From Nostocoides sp. Soil756 (GTDB lineage Bacteria; Actinomycetota; Actinomycetes; Actinomycetales; Dermatophilaceae), in NCBI RefSeq assembly GCF_001428065.1, contig NZ_LMSE01000003.1:215632-279631 (forward strand): a stretch of 64,000 bases of DNA. The letters run 5' to 3'. The notes beneath the pieces are model-generated. The model did no database searches and was not told where the DNA came from. It worked only from the letters and a program-made list of their open reading frames with translations. Position 1 is the stretch's first letter; each line of letters begins with the position of its first letter. Both the position numbers and the translations under genes were made by a program. Shown here one piece after another: positions 9,093 through 17,734 of the stretch.

Positions 9093-10280
9093 ATGAGCAC
9101 GCCGCCCCCCGCCGGCCCGCGCGGCCCCGTCGGCCATCCGGCCCTCGCGCCGTTCGGGACCACCATCTTCACGACGATGAGCGCGCTGGCCGCCGAGCAC
9201 GACGCCGTCAACCTCGGCCAGGGCTTCCCCGACACCGACGGGCCGCCCGAGGTGCTCGCCGCCGCGGTCGAGGCGATCGGCGGCGGCCTGAACCAGTACC
9301 CGCCCGGTCCCGGGACCCCGGACCTGCGCCGGGCGGTGGCCGAGCATCAGGAGCGCTACTACGGGCTGCGCTACGACGCGGCGTCCGAGGTGCTGGTCAC
9401 CGTCGGGGCGACCGAGGCGATCGCGGTGGCGATGCTCGCGCTGCTGCGCCCCGGCGACGAGGTCGTGATGTTCGAGCCGTACTACGACAGCTACGCGGCG
9501 ACGGTGGCGTTGGCGGGTGGGGTGCGGCGGACCTCGGTGCTGCGTTTCCCCGACTTCGCGGTCGACGAGGCGTCGCTGCGGGCCGCCTTCAGCGACCGGA
9601 CGCGGGTGGTGCTGCTCAACAGCCCGCACAACCCCACCGGCAAGGTCTTCACCCGCGAGGAGCTCGAGCTGGTGGCGAGCCTGGCGCGTGAGCACGACGC
9701 ATGGGTCGTGACCGACGAGGTGTACGAGCACCTCGTCTTCGACGACGCGCGGCACGTGCCCCTGGCCACCCTGCCCGGGCTGCGGGAGCGGACGCTGACC
9801 ATCTCCTCCGCGGGCAAGACCTTCTCGACGACGGGATGGAAGGTCGGCTGGGTCTGCGGGCCGGCCGCCGCGGTGGCGGCCATGCTGGCGGTCAAGCAGT
9901 TCATGACCTTCGGTGCCTCGGGGCCGTTCCAGCCGGCGGTCGCGGCGGGTCTACGGCTGCCCGACGAGGTCTTCGCGGGGATGGCGCACGCGCTGGCGGG
10001 CAAGCGGGACCGCCTGGTCGAGGGCCTGCGCCGGATGGGCCTCGAGACCGCGGTGCCGCGCGGGACGTACTTCGTCGTCGCGGACGTCGCGCCGCTGGGT
10101 GTCACGGACGCGACCGACTGGTGCCTCGCGCTGCCCGAACGGGTCGGGGTGGGCGCCATCCCGGTCGCTGCCTTCCACGACGACGCCTCGGCCGCACCCA
10201 CGCTGGTACGGCTCGCCTTCTGCAAGGCGGACCACGTGCTCGACGAGGGTGTGCGGCGGCTGGCGACCCTCACGCGCTGA
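9093..10280 (+). CDS. class I/II PLP-dependent aminotransferase
   Basis: A fold-type I aminotransferase of 395 aa. Visible motifs are [12 protein letters not shown] near the N-terminus, [16 protein letters not shown] (substrate/PLP binding), [12 protein letters not shown] (Asp that contacts the pyridine N), and [16 protein letters not shown] with the Schiff-base Lys242. The pattern is closest to the kynurenine/methionine/glutamine aminotransferase subgroup. Some actinobacterial relatives are annotated as N-succinyl-diaminopimelate aminotransferase. Substrate cannot be decided here. It is monocistronic or cotranscribed with the M23 gene, which begins 170 nt later behind its own control element. 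Confidence 0.9.
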   Translation: MSTPPPAGPRGPVGHPALAPFGTTIFTTMSALAAEHDAVNLGQGFPDTDGPPEVLAAAVEAIGGGLNQYPPGPGTPDLRRAVAEHQERYYGLRYDAASEVLVTVGATEAIAVAMLALLRPGDEVVMFEPYYDSYAATVALAGGVRRTSVLRFPDFAVDEASLRAAFSDRTRVVLLNSPHNPTGKVFTREELELVASLAREHDAWVVTDEVYEHLVFDDARHVPLATLPGLRERTLTISSAGKTFSTTGWKVGWVCGPAAAVAAMLAVKQFMTFGASGPFQPAVAAGLRLPDEVFAGMAHALAGKRDRLVEGLRRMGLETAVPRGTYFVVADVAPLGVTDATDWCLALPERVGVGAIPVAAFHDDASAAPTLVRLAFCKADHVLDEGVRRLATLTR

Positions 10281-10365
10281 AGGACCCGAGAGCGCGGGAC
10301 GGCGCTGGCGACGGTGCTCCCGCCGCGGCGCCCCGGCGGGGCGCTTGGCCCCCCTGCGCGGTGCC

Positions 10366-10404
10366 CGTCCACAGGGCCCGGCCCGGGGCCGCTGCGTCCA
10401 CAGG
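10366..10404 (+). promoter_or_regulatory. paired CGTCCACAGG direct repeats upstream of the M23 gene
   Basis: Two copies of CGTCCACAGG (10366-10375 and 10395-10404), 29 nt apart start to start, the second ending 49 nt before the M23 ATG. The same 9-mer core, spacing, orientation and distance recur before yraN-comM-dprA (16517-16556). Each copy differs by one base from a DnaA-box-like TTGTCCACA. Confidence 0.55.
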
Positions 10405-10453
10405 AGGCGCGCGGTGGCTGGCGCCGGCCGCCGGGCGCCGCCACGGTGGAGCC

Positions 10454-11137
10454 ATGGGACCTCTTCGCCTGATCTCCACCGTCGCCGCGGCCGTCGCCGC
10501 GGCGACGGTGGCCACGGCAGCGGTCGTCGCGGCCCCCGACGGTGCGGGTCCGGTCAGGGCAGAGCGCGCCCGGGCGGGTCCGGCGGTCCCGTCACCCGTG
10601 GCGGCAGTCTCTCTGCCCGGCGGGGCGCCGGCGAACGCCCGCACCTCGTCGCCCGTGGCCGACCCCCGTCGCAGCGCCGGGCGCGCCCGCGACGAGACCG
10701 CGGTGGTGGTTCCGCCGGGGGCCGTGCGCTGGCGCTGGCCGGTGCCGATGGGCTCGCCGGTACTGCGGCCGTTCCGGGCTCCGCCGAACCCATGGGGCGC
10801 CGGGCACCGCGGGCTCGACCTCGGGGCGCGGGTCGGTGGCCTGGTCCGGGCGGTCGAGGGCGGCGTGGTCACCCACGCGGGGCGGCTGGCGGGCCGAGGC
10901 ACGGTGACCGTCACCCACGGTGACGGGTTGCGCAGCACGTACGAGCCGGTGTCACCGCTCGTGAGCGTGGGGCAGACGGTGGGGGTCGGCGAGCCGGTCG
11001 GCCGGCTCGAGCCGGGGACCGGGCACTGCGGGTTCCGGTCCTGTCTCCACCTGGGGGCAGTCCAGCGCACCGGGTACCTCGACCCGTGGACGCTGCTGGC
11101 CGGGGGTCGCGTGCGGCTACTCCCCCGGCCGCCGTGA
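10454..11137 (+). CDS. secreted M23 (LytM-type) peptidase-domain protein
   Basis: The protein is 227 aa with an N-terminal signal/anchor (ISTVAAAVAAATVATAAVVA, residues 7-26), an Ala/Pro-rich linker and a C-terminal M23 domain from about residue 95. Zinc ligands are partly visible: HxxxD in GAGHRGLDLGA and the final His in SCLHLGA. The HxH pair is replaced by CLH, as I recall from other small actinobacterial M23 proteins. It probably acts on, or binds, peptidoglycan outside the membrane. GGTGGAG precedes the ATG. Paired CGTCCACAGG repeats upstream link it to the yraN-comM-dprA operon. Whether it still hydrolyses is uncertain. Confidence 0.87.
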   Translation: MGPLRLISTVAAAVAAATVATAAVVAAPDGAGPVRAERARAGPAVPSPVAAVSLPGGAPANARTSSPVADPRRSAGRARDETAVVVPPGAVRWRWPVPMGSPVLRPFRAPPNPWGAGHRGLDLGARVGGLVRAVEGGVVTHAGRLAGRGTVTVTHGDGLRSTYEPVSPLVSVGQTVGVGEPVGRLEPGTGHCGFRSCLHLGAVQRTGYLDPWTLLAGGRVRLLPRPP

Positions 11138-11145
11138 CCCGGTCG

Positions 11146-11177
11146 CGAGCGCCTCGAGCGCCTCGAGCGCCTCGAGC
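11146..11177. repeat. short tandem repeat, 9-nt unit CGAGCGCCT
   Basis: Three perfect copies (11146-11172) plus part of a fourth, in the gap between the convergent M23 gene and the minus-strand membrane protein. The gap (11138-11286) shows no gene. Confidence 0.8.
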
Positions 11178-11286
11178 CCCCAGCCGCCGCCGCGCACGGG
11201 GGCGGCCGGCCGGGGTGGGCGGTGCTCGCCGACCCGGCGGGAGCATGGCGGGGCCCACCGAGTCCGAGCCCGCCGCGCAGCCGGGG

Positions 11287-12429
11287 TCAGATTCCGGGGG
11301 ACGCCGGCGCGGTCGCGGTGGTGGGGGCGAGCGCACCCGAGTGGGAACCGAGGGTGCCGGCCGAGGCCGAGCGGCTGCCCCGCGTGACCCACCACATGGT
11401 GGCCACCACGACCACGAGGAGCACGGCCACGCCGGCCAACAGCCGCCGCTGGCGGCCGCGGCGTTCAGCGAGCCGCGCGCTCCGACGGGCCCCGGCACGC
11501 GTCGCGCGCTCGGAGGTCTCGTCCCTCGGGGCGCTGGCGCGTGCGGCACGCGCAGGCCTGGGGGTGCGCCGGCTCGACGTGGCGCCCCCGTGCCGTCCGC
11601 CCCGTCGCCCCCCCGTGGGTGCCCCTACGCGCGGGCCGCCCCCGTCGGTGTCGGGCTCGTGCCCGAGGGTCTCCCGGGACGGCTCCGGCGTCGTGGGGTC
11701 AGCACCGAGGTCGTCGGGGCCGGGGTACGTGGCGGGCTGCTCGGCCGACCACGGCGCGTCGGCGTGGAGGGAGCCCCGCATCGGGTGAGGGGCGCCCTCA
11801 CCCGCCGGGCCATCGACGTCGCGGCCCTCCGCGGACGCCGTCGCCGGGCTCGGGCTCGGGCTCCTAAGCGCGGACCCGGGGATGCCGAGGTCCGAACCGC
11901 TGGGTGGCAGGGTCGCGTCGCTCGGGTCCGCAGCAGACGGGGTCGGTGCCCCGGACGGCAGACCCGAGGCCGACGCCGTGGCGGCCCCGGGGGCAAGGTC
12001 GTCGTACCGCCCGTCGTCGAGGGCCGAGTCGTCCGCATCCACGCCGGGTGCATCGACGCCGGCCATATCGACGCCGGGTGCATCGGCGCCGGCCATATCG
12101 ACGCCGGGTGCATCGGCGCCGGCGGAGGGGGTGGACCGACGCCCGGCACCCCCGGAGACCACCTCCGGACGAGCGGGGGACGCCGGCCGCCGGGACCACC
12201 CCACCCGGTCGCGCTTCTCCGAGCGGGTCTTGGGCTCGACGTACAGGCGTCGGAACTCCGAGACCCACTCGGGGATGTCGGTGTAGGCCGCCGGGCGCTC
12301 GCCGTTCAGGGCGGGGCGGCCGACGCCGTCGTGGCCGGGGCGGCGCCCGACGGTGGAGCCGTTGATGTGAGGGCGCGCGGGATGGTCGCGGTCGCGGGGT
12401 TCGGCCTCGGGCCGCTCGGCGTCAGGCAC
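11287..12429 (-). CDS. Pro/Asp/Ala-rich single-pass membrane protein, coupled to xerC
   Basis: Unrecognised protein of 380 aa. It starts at a GTG overlapping the xerC stop, so translation is coupled. The order is: an N-terminal patch that looks structured ([20 protein letters not shown], about residues 51-70); a long disordered Pro/Asp/Gly/Ala region containing 10-residue tandem repeats ([10 protein letters not shown] type, near residues 102-130); a strongly basic stretch; one membrane segment ([19 protein letters not shown], near residues 330-349); and a short outside tail. Basic residues just before the membrane segment predict N-in, C-out, so most of the protein is cytoplasmic. It may be a tail-anchored partner in DNA processing or division; this is inference only. 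Confidence 0.7.
   Translation of the reverse strand: MPDAERPEAEPRDRDHPARPHINGSTVGRRPGHDGVGRPALNGERPAAYTDIPEWVSEFRRLYVEPKTRSEKRDRVGWSRRPASPARPEVVSGGAGRRSTPSAGADAPGVDMAGADAPGVDMAGVDAPGVDADDSALDDGRYDDLAPGAATASASGLPSGAPTPSAADPSDATLPPSGSDLGIPGSALRSPSPSPATASAEGRDVDGPAGEGAPHPMRGSLHADAPWSAEQPATYPGPDDLGADPTTPEPSRETLGHEPDTDGGGPRVGAPTGGRRGGRHGGATSSRRTPRPARAARASAPRDETSERATRAGARRSARLAERRGRQRRLLAGVAVLLVVVVATMWWVTRGSRSASAGTLGSHSGALAPTTATAPASPGI
12041..12124 (-). repeat. 30-nt tandem repeat, about 2.8 copies, in coding sequence
   Basis: Units at 12041-12070, 12071-12100 and 12101-12124 differ at one or two bases and encode the [10 protein letters not shown]-type decapeptide. Near-identity at DNA level suggests recent slippage expansion. 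Confidence 0.85.
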
Positions 12430-13333
12430 GAGGATGCGCCAGGGCGAAGGACCGCTTGAGCCGGTCGACGGAGACGTGGGTGTAGATCTGCGTGGTCGCG
12501 AGCGAGCTGTGACCCAGGAGCTCCTGCACCATCCGCAGGTCGGCTCCCCCCTCCAGCAGGTGCGTGGCCGCGCTGTGCCGCAGGCCGTGGGGGCCGAGGT
12601 CGGGAGCGTCCGGGACCTGCGCGAGGAGCTGGTGCACGACCTCGCGGATCTGGCGCGGGTCGGCGCGCCGCCCGCGGCGGCCCAGCAGCAGCGCCGGGCC
12701 GCTGGTCTCGGTGGCCAGCCGCGGCCGGCCGGTGTCGAGCCACTGCGTCACCGCATCGGCGGCCGGGACGCCGAACGGGACTCGTCGTTCCTTGTCCCCC
12801 TTGCCGACCACCCGCAGCACCCGTGCGCCCAGGTCGACGTCGTCGACGTCGAGGCCGACCAACTCGCCGACCCGGATCCCCGTGGCGTAGAGAAGCTCCA
12901 GGGCCGCCCGGTCGCGCACGTGGACGGGGTCGTCGTCGTCGGCCGCCACGGCGGCCACGTCCAAGAGGGTGGCGGCCGAGCGCTGGGCCAGCACCCCGGG
13001 CAGCGTGCGGTGCCGCCGCGGCGCGGCCAGACGAAGCGACGGGTCGACCGGCACCCGGCCGGTGTGCTCGCACCAGCGGAAGAAGGTCCGCAGTGACGCA
13101 GAGGTGCGCGCGACGGTCGCCCGTGCGACACCGCGCCGCGAGATCGCCCCCAGCCACCCGCGCAGGTCGGCCAGCCCGACGGCCGCGAGCTCGGCCTCGT
13201 CGTGGACCTGCGCAGCGTCCAGGAAGGCACCGATGTCGCGCACGTAGGCGCGCACGGTGTTCTCTGAGCGCCCGCGTTCGAGGCGCAGATGGCGCTCGAA
13301 GGCGGTGAGCGTCTCGTGGCTGGCGACGGTCAC
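12422..13333 (-). CDS. xerC: tyrosine recombinase XerC
   Basis: Chromosome dimer resolution recombinase of 303 aa. The N-terminal SAM-like DNA-binding domain covers residues 1-95. The catalytic residues are all present: R154 (TGIRVGEL), K178 (GKGDKERR), H249 and R252 ([10 protein letters not shown]), H275 ([10 protein letters not shown]) and nucleophile Y284 (IYTH). It is not linked to an integron or phage and sits after dprA in a core position, so it is the housekeeping XerC rather than a mobile integrase. GTG start at 13333; it lies 75 nt downstream of the dprA stop. Confidence 0.95.
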   Translation of the reverse strand: MTVASHETLTAFERHLRLERGRSENTVRAYVRDIGAFLDAAQVHDEAELAAVGLADLRGWLGAISRRGVARATVARTSASLRTFFRWCEHTGRVPVDPSLRLAAPRRHRTLPGVLAQRSAATLLDVAAVAADDDDPVHVRDRAALELLYATGIRVGELVGLDVDDVDLGARVLRVVGKGDKERRVPFGVPAADAVTQWLDTGRPRLATETSGPALLLGRRGRRADPRQIREVVHQLLAQVPDAPDLGPHGLRHSAATHLLEGGADLRMVQELLGHSSLATTQIYTHVSVDRLKRSFALAHPRA

Positions 13334-13408
13334 CGGGCCACCGTGACATCCCGGGGGTCACGAGCGCAACGGAAACTGCGACAAAGGGGACGTCCGGCCA
13401 CACCCTGG

Positions 13409-14542
13409 TCACCCTTCGGGCCGCCGACGCTCCGGAGTCTTGCGCCACCCGTCGCCGCTGCGTTGGAGGAGGCCGAGCATCTCGAGGTTCGCCAGGACCG
13501 GCGGCAGGCGCGCCTCGGCCTGACCGGACAGGCTCGCGAGCCGCGCCGCGGGGACACCTCGACGCACCGGGGCGGCCGACCAGACGGCGAACTCGACCGG
13601 GTCCAGGTCGTCGGTCGGCCGCCGCGGTGCGCGCCGGTCGGGCTGGATGCCCTCGCCGATGGCGGATGCGAGCTCGACGACGTCAGCGGTGTCGGTGACC
13701 AGGACGGCTTCGCCTCGACGGACCAGCTCGTGGCAGCCGGCCGAGAGCACGCTGGAGACCGGCCCCGGCACCGCTCCCACCGGGCGCACGATCGTGGTCG
13801 CTTCGTTGGCCGTCGACAGCGACCCCGACCGCAGTCCCGCCTCGACGACGACGGTGGCCCGCCCGAGCGCCGCGATGATCCGGTTGCGCGCGAGGAACCG
13901 CCCCCGGAACGGCGCCGCGCCGGGTGGGACCTCGCTGACGACGGCGCCCTGCTCGGCGATCTTCCGTAGCAGCGGGCGATGGGCCTCGGGGTAGGCGCGG
14001 TCGACGCCACACGCCAGGACCGCGACGGTGGGACCGCCCCCTGCGAGACACCCCCGGTGCCCGGCGCCGTCGATCCCGAAGGCAGCGCCGCTGACCACGG
14101 TCCACCCGCGCTCGGCGAGCCCGGCCCCCAGGTCGCTCGCGACCGCCATCCCGTAGTCCGTGGCCGCCCGGGCCCCGACCACCGCCACGGACCGGTCGGT
14201 GAGCGAGGCGAGGTCGGCAGCCCCCCGGACGAACAGACAGTAGGGCGGGCACCTCAGGCGGTCGACCGTCGCCGGCCACTCGGGGTCGCCGGGCACCAGC
14301 ACTCGCACCCCGAGCCGCCGCACAGCTCCGGCGAGCGCGTCGAGGTCGAGCTCGGGCAGGCGGACGTACACCTCCTGGCTCGCACCCGCACGCCGCTCGC
14401 GCAGGCACGCCAGGGTCGCCGCCCCCTCCCCCGCCGCGAGGAGCCGGTGCACGCCGTCGTTCTTGGGCTCGAGCAGGAAGGAGAGCGCCACCCGCGCCCA
14501 CCGGTCGTCGGACTCGAGGGCCGAGACCCGCCCCCGGCTCAC
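13409..14542 (-). CDS. dprA: DNA processing protein DprA
   Basis: Binds incoming single-stranded DNA and loads RecA during transformation. The protein is 377 aa. The Rossmann-like core includes SVAVVGARAATDYGMAVAS, VVSGAAFGIDGAGHRG, ACGVDRAYPEAHRPL and RFLARNRIIAALGRATVVVEA. A winged-helix-like C-terminal region follows (RRGVPAARLASLSGQAEARLPPVL in parts). It starts with a 4-nt GTGA overlap with the comM stop, so it belongs to the yraN-comM-dprA operon. Confidence 0.96.
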   Translation of the reverse strand: MSRGRVSALESDDRWARVALSFLLEPKNDGVHRLLAAGEGAATLACLRERRAGASQEVYVRLPELDLDALAGAVRRLGVRVLVPGDPEWPATVDRLRCPPYCLFVRGAADLASLTDRSVAVVGARAATDYGMAVASDLGAGLAERGWTVVSGAAFGIDGAGHRGCLAGGGPTVAVLACGVDRAYPEAHRPLLRKIAEQGAVVSEVPPGAAPFRGRFLARNRIIAALGRATVVVEAGLRSGSLSTANEATTIVRPVGAVPGPVSSVLSAGCHELVRRGEAVLVTDTADVVELASAIGEGIQPDRRAPRRPTDDLDPVEFAVWSAAPVRRGVPAARLASLSGQAEARLPPVLANLEMLGLLQRSGDGWRKTPERRRPEG

Positions 14543-16080
14543 GCTGCCACCTGCTCGCCCCGGCGCAGCGAGAGCCCGAGGCCGACGTCCTCACGCGAGG
14601 GCACGGTGCGCCCCGCGAGGTCGGCCGCCGACCAGGCCACCCGGAGCACACGGTCGTAGCCCCGCAGGGTCAGCCGCCCGAGGTCCAGAGCGCGGTCGAT
14701 GACGCCGGTGGCTGCCCGCGGCAGCCGGTACGGAGCGCGCCGCAGGACGTACCCCGGCACGAGGCCGTTGAGGGCCCAGCCGCCGTCCGCCCACCGTTCC
14801 TGCTGGACGGCCCGCGCAGCGAGGACCCGGGCGGCAACGGCGGCACTGCCCTCCCCGGCCTCGTCCGAGAAGGCCGCCCGGCGTACCGGGGGGACCTGCA
14901 CCTGCAGGTCGACGCGGTCCATCAGCGGGCCCGACAGGCGGGCGGCGTACGCGCGCAGCTCACGCGGGGAGCAGCGGCACTCGAGACCCTTGCCGAAGGA
15001 CATCCCACACGGACACGGGTTGGCGGCCAGGACGAGGAGGAAGCGCGCGGGGTAACGCACCACCTGACGCGAACGAGCGATGACGACCTCGCCCGACTCG
15101 AGCGGCTGACGCAGCCCTTGCAGCACCGAGCCCTTGAACTCGGGCGCCTCGTCGAGGAACAGGACCCCGCGGTGGGCTCTGGACACCGCACCGGGCAGAA
15201 CCACGCCGCTCCCCCCACCGACGAGGGCGGCCACGGAGGTGCTGTGGTGGGGCGCGACGAACGGTGGCGTCGGGTCGAGGGCCGCGACCTCACCGACCGG
15301 CGCCACCAGCGAGCGGACGGCGTGGACCTCGAGGGCCTCGTCGCGCGCGAGCGGTGGCAGGATCGTGACGAGCCGTTCGGCCAGCATGGTCTTGCCGACC
15401 CCCGGCGGCCCGGCCATCAGCAGGTGATGCCCCCCGGAGGCCGCCAGCTCGAGCGCCACGCGCGCCTCCGGCTGGCCGACGACGTCGGCGAGGTCGACGC
15501 GGCGCGGGGCGGCGAGCACGGCGGGGCCGACCGGCTCGGCCACCGGGAGGGCCACCCCGTCGGCGCGGAGCTCGCGGTACCAGCGCACGACGTCACCCAG
15601 GGTGCCGGCGGCGTGCACCGAGACGGCCTCGACCAGCTGGGCCTCGGCGACGTTCTCGACGGGGACCACGACGTGGCGGACGCCGTGGCGGGCCGCCTCG
15701 AGCACCGCCGGCAGGACGCCGCGCACCCCCCGGAGCCGCCCGTCGAGGGCCAGCTCACCGAGATGCACCACCTCGGACGCGACCCCCGGACCGACGACAC
15801 CGGCGGCCGCCAGCACAGCGACGGCGATGGCGAGGTCGAACCCCGAGCCGCGCTTGGGGATGGACGCCGGCGAGAGGTTGACCGTGATGCGGTGCGGTGG
15901 CACGGGCGTCCCGGTGTGGGCCGCCGCCGCCCGGATGCGGTCCCCGGCCTGCGAGCACGCGGTGTCGGGCAGACCCCCGACGATGAAGGCAGGCAGCCCC
16001 TGGGCGATGTGCGCCTCGACGTCGACCAGCGTGCCGTCGAGGCCGGTGAGCGCCACCGACCTGGTCCGTCCGAGCCCCAT
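14539..16080 (-). CDS. comM: YifB/ComM-type Mg-chelatase-like AAA+ ATPase
   Basis: Hexameric helicase that promotes branch migration during natural transformation; 513 aa. The N-terminal Lon-like domain (SVALTGLDGTLVDVEAHIAQ, then GLPAFIVGGLPDTA) is followed by an AAA+ core with Walker A GPPGVGKTMLAERL, Walker B GVLFLDEAPEF, and a Cys-rich NPCPCG...CRC insertion typical of YifB/ComM. The ATG at 16080 lies 2 nt after the yraN stop; a GTG 6 nt upstream would give a GTGA overlap and is also possible. Overlaps dprA by 4 nt. Confidence 0.95.
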   Translation of the reverse strand: MGLGRTRSVALTGLDGTLVDVEAHIAQGLPAFIVGGLPDTACSQAGDRIRAAAAHTGTPVPPHRITVNLSPASIPKRGSGFDLAIAVAVLAAAGVVGPGVASEVVHLGELALDGRLRGVRGVLPAVLEAARHGVRHVVVPVENVAEAQLVEAVSVHAAGTLGDVVRWYRELRADGVALPVAEPVGPAVLAAPRRVDLADVVGQPEARVALELAASGGHHLLMAGPPGVGKTMLAERLVTILPPLARDEALEVHAVRSLVAPVGEVAALDPTPPFVAPHHSTSVAALVGGGSGVVLPGAVSRAHRGVLFLDEAPEFKGSVLQGLRQPLESGEVVIARSRQVVRYPARFLLVLAANPCPCGMSFGKGLECRCSPRELRAYAARLSGPLMDRVDLQVQVPPVRRAAFSDEAGEGSAAVAARVLAARAVQQERWADGGWALNGLVPGYVLRRAPYRLPRAATGVIDRALDLGRLTLRGYDRVLRVAWSAADLAGRTVPSREDVGLGLSLRRGEQVAA

Positions 16081-16082
16081 CG

Positions 16083-16466
16083 TCACGACCCCACACCCAC
16101 GACGTGCCGCAGCGTGACCGGCTGCCCCGGCCGACACAGCACCCCGATGACGTCGACCCGGAGCTGCTCCGGGTGCAGGTCGTGGGCACGCACGTAGGCG
16201 ACCGCCAGCCGGCGCAACCGCATCGCCTTCGTGACCGTCACGGCCTCGACGGGCTCCCCGAAGCCGGTGCCACGGCGAGTCTTGACCTCGCACACCACGA
16301 GGCAGCCTCCTTGGCGCGCGACGATGTCGACCTCCCCGTGCTCGCAGCGCCAGTTGCGCTCCACCACCTCGAGCCCCTGCTCGCGCAGGTAGCGCGCGGC
16401 GACCTCCTCGCCGTAGCGGCCCAACCGCACCCTGGGCGGCGCCGCCCCCGTCGTTCCCGTGTCCAT
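16083..16466 (-). CDS. UPF0102 family endonuclease-like protein YraN
   Basis: Small protein of 127 aa with the PD-(D/E)XK-type core of the UPF0102 family: LGRYGEEVAARYL, VVERNWRCEHGEVDIVA, VVCEVKTRRGTGFG. The D-E-x-K residues of a nuclease fold are visible, but the biochemical activity of the family is unsettled. The ATG at 16466 is preceded closely by TGGAGG; a TTG 12 nt upstream is an alternative. First gene of the yraN-comM-dprA operon. Upstream lie the paired CGTCCACAG repeats. Confidence 0.93.
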   Translation of the reverse strand: MDTGTTGAAPPRVRLGRYGEEVAARYLREQGLEVVERNWRCEHGEVDIVARQGGCLVVCEVKTRRGTGFGEPVEAVTVTKAMRLRRLAVAYVRAHDLHPEQLRVDVIGVLCRPGQPVTLRHVVGVGS

Positions 16467-16516
16467 GCCTCCAGCCAAGCCGGAGAGGACTCGCGGGCCC
16501 AGCCCCGCCGCCGGAT

Positions 16517-16556
16517 CTGTGGACGACGCGGCCGGCGGAGCCTGCCTGTGGACGAC
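16517..16556 (-). promoter_or_regulatory. paired CGTCCACAG direct repeats upstream of yraN-comM-dprA
   Basis: CTGTGGACGAC occurs at 16517-16527 and 16546-16556. In the direction of yraN this reads GTCGTCCACAG twice, 29 nt apart, the nearer copy ending 50 nt before the ATG. Spacing, orientation and position match the pair before the M23 peptidase gene. Confidence 0.55.
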
Positions 16557-16591
16557 GGGACGGAGGGGAGGCTCGGACGCGTCACCGGAAC

Positions 16592-16607
16592 CGAGCCGGA
16601 CGGCTCG
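16592..16607 (-). terminator. short hairpin downstream of DUF2469
   Basis: CGAGCC-GGAC-GGCTCG, a 6-bp stem with a 4-nt loop, 55-70 nt after the DUF2469 stop on the same strand. Weak terminator candidate without a U tract. Confidence 0.35.
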
Positions 16608-16661
16608 CGGGTCAGGACCCCGGGGACTCGTCGGGCGGGAACGCCAGCGCGCGACGGACCC

Positions 16662-16976
16662 TCAGAACTCGCCCTTCGGCATCTCGAGCTCGCTCTTGGC
16701 CAGCTCCTCGACGTTGACGTCCTTGAACGTGACCACCCGCACCGTCTTCGCGAACCGGGCCGGCCGGTAGATGTCCCACACCCACGCGTCGTGCATCGTC
16801 ACGTCGAAGAAGACCTCCCCGCCGTCGCTGCGCACCTTCACGTCGACGCTGTTGCACAGGTAGAAGCGCCGCTCGGTCTCGACGACGTGGCTGAACAGCC
16901 CGACGACGTCGCGGTACTCGCGGTAGAGCGCGAGCTCCGCCTCGTTCTCGTACTTCTCGAGGTCCTCCGAGCTCAT
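16662..16976 (-). CDS. DUF2469 family protein
   Basis: Conserved actinobacterial protein of unknown function, 104 aa (SSEDLEKYENEAELALYREY at the start, RRFYLCNSVDVKVRS in the middle, RPARFAKTVRVVTFKDVNVE later). No signal peptide or membrane segment. Its start overlaps the rnhB stop by 4 nt (ATGA), the usual partner arrangement lepB-rnhB-DUF2469 across actinobacteria. Confidence 0.92.
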   Translation of the reverse strand: MSSEDLEKYENEAELALYREYRDVVGLFSHVVETERRFYLCNSVDVKVRSDGGEVFFDVTMHDAWVWDIYRPARFAKTVRVVTFKDVNVEELAKSELEMPKGEF

Positions 16977-17734
16977 CGCTCTCCTGCCGGGGTCAGGGCG
17001 TCCACCACGCCATCATCGTCCATCGAACCGGGCAGTCGCCACGACCTGCGGTGCCACTCGCACGGGCCGTGCCGACGCAGCGCCTCGAGGTGGTCCGGGG
17101 CCGCGTAGCCCTTGTTCCCCACCCAGCCGTAGTGCGCGTGCTGGCCACCCTCGGCACCCAGCTCGACCATGATGCGGTCGCGGGTGACCTTGGCCAGGAC
17201 GCTGGCGGCCGCCACCGACGAGCACGTCAGGTCGGCCTTGACCATCGTGGTCACCGGCGGCGTGGGAACGGCCTCCTCGTGCGAGAACGCGAAGAGGCCG
17301 ACGTCCTCGGGGGCGGTGAGCCAGTCGTGGTTGCCGTCGAGGATGACCAGGTCCGGACGCACGCCGCAGGCCGCGAGCGCCCGGGTACCCGCCAGCCGCA
17401 GCGCCGCGATGATGCCGATCTCGTCGATCTCGGCGGCGCTGGCGTGCCCGACCGCGTGGCACAGCGCCCACCGCTGGATGCGGGGCACCATCGCCTCACG
17501 CACGTGCGGCTGGAGCAGCTTGGAGTCGCGCACCCCCGCCGGCGCCGACCGGCAGGACTCGTCGATCACGACGACCCCCACCGTCACGGGACCCGCGAGC
17601 GCCCCCCTGCCCACCTCGTCCATCCCGGCCAGGACACGGTGCCCGTCGCGCTGCAGCGCCCGCTCGACCCGCAGGTTGGGCTTGCGCGACGTCCGCGGAC
17701 CGGGGGCGGCGCCGCGTGGGGCGGCCGGCCTCAC
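16973..17734 (-). CDS. rnhB: ribonuclease HII
   Basis: Removes RNA from RNA/DNA hybrids and single ribonucleotides. The protein is 253 aa. Catalytic acidic residues sit in AGMDEVGRGALAGPV (Asp, Glu) and LVILDGNHDWL, and the C-terminal catalytic Asp in KVTRDRIM. GTG start with a 4-nt overlap with the lepB stop; 4-nt overlap with DUF2469 downstream. Confidence 0.95.
   Translation of the reverse strand: MRPAAPRGAAPGPRTSRKPNLRVERALQRDGHRVLAGMDEVGRGALAGPVTVGVVVIDESCRSAPAGVRDSKLLQPHVREAMVPRIQRWALCHAVGHASAAEIDEIGIIAALRLAGTRALAACGVRPDLVILDGNHDWLTAPEDVGLFAFSHEEAVPTPPVTTMVKADLTCSSVAAASVLAKVTRDRIMVELGAEGGQHAHYGWVGNKGYAAPDHLEALRRHGPCEWHRRSWRLPGSMDDDGVVDALTPAGER

Noticed and set aside
10454-11137. Calling the M23 gene inactive
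   Set aside because: The CLH in place of HxH could look like a lost ligand, but I recall similar patterns in small actinobacterial M23 proteins and cannot test activity here.
12041-12124. Possible CRISPR-like repeats
   Set aside because: The 30-nt units are directly adjacent with no spacers and encode an in-frame decapeptide; this is a coding tandem repeat.
12422-13333. Possible mobile-element integrase
   Set aside because: The tyrosine recombinase is in a core dprA neighbourhood, has XerC length and motifs, and has no attachment site, tRNA or phage genes beside it.
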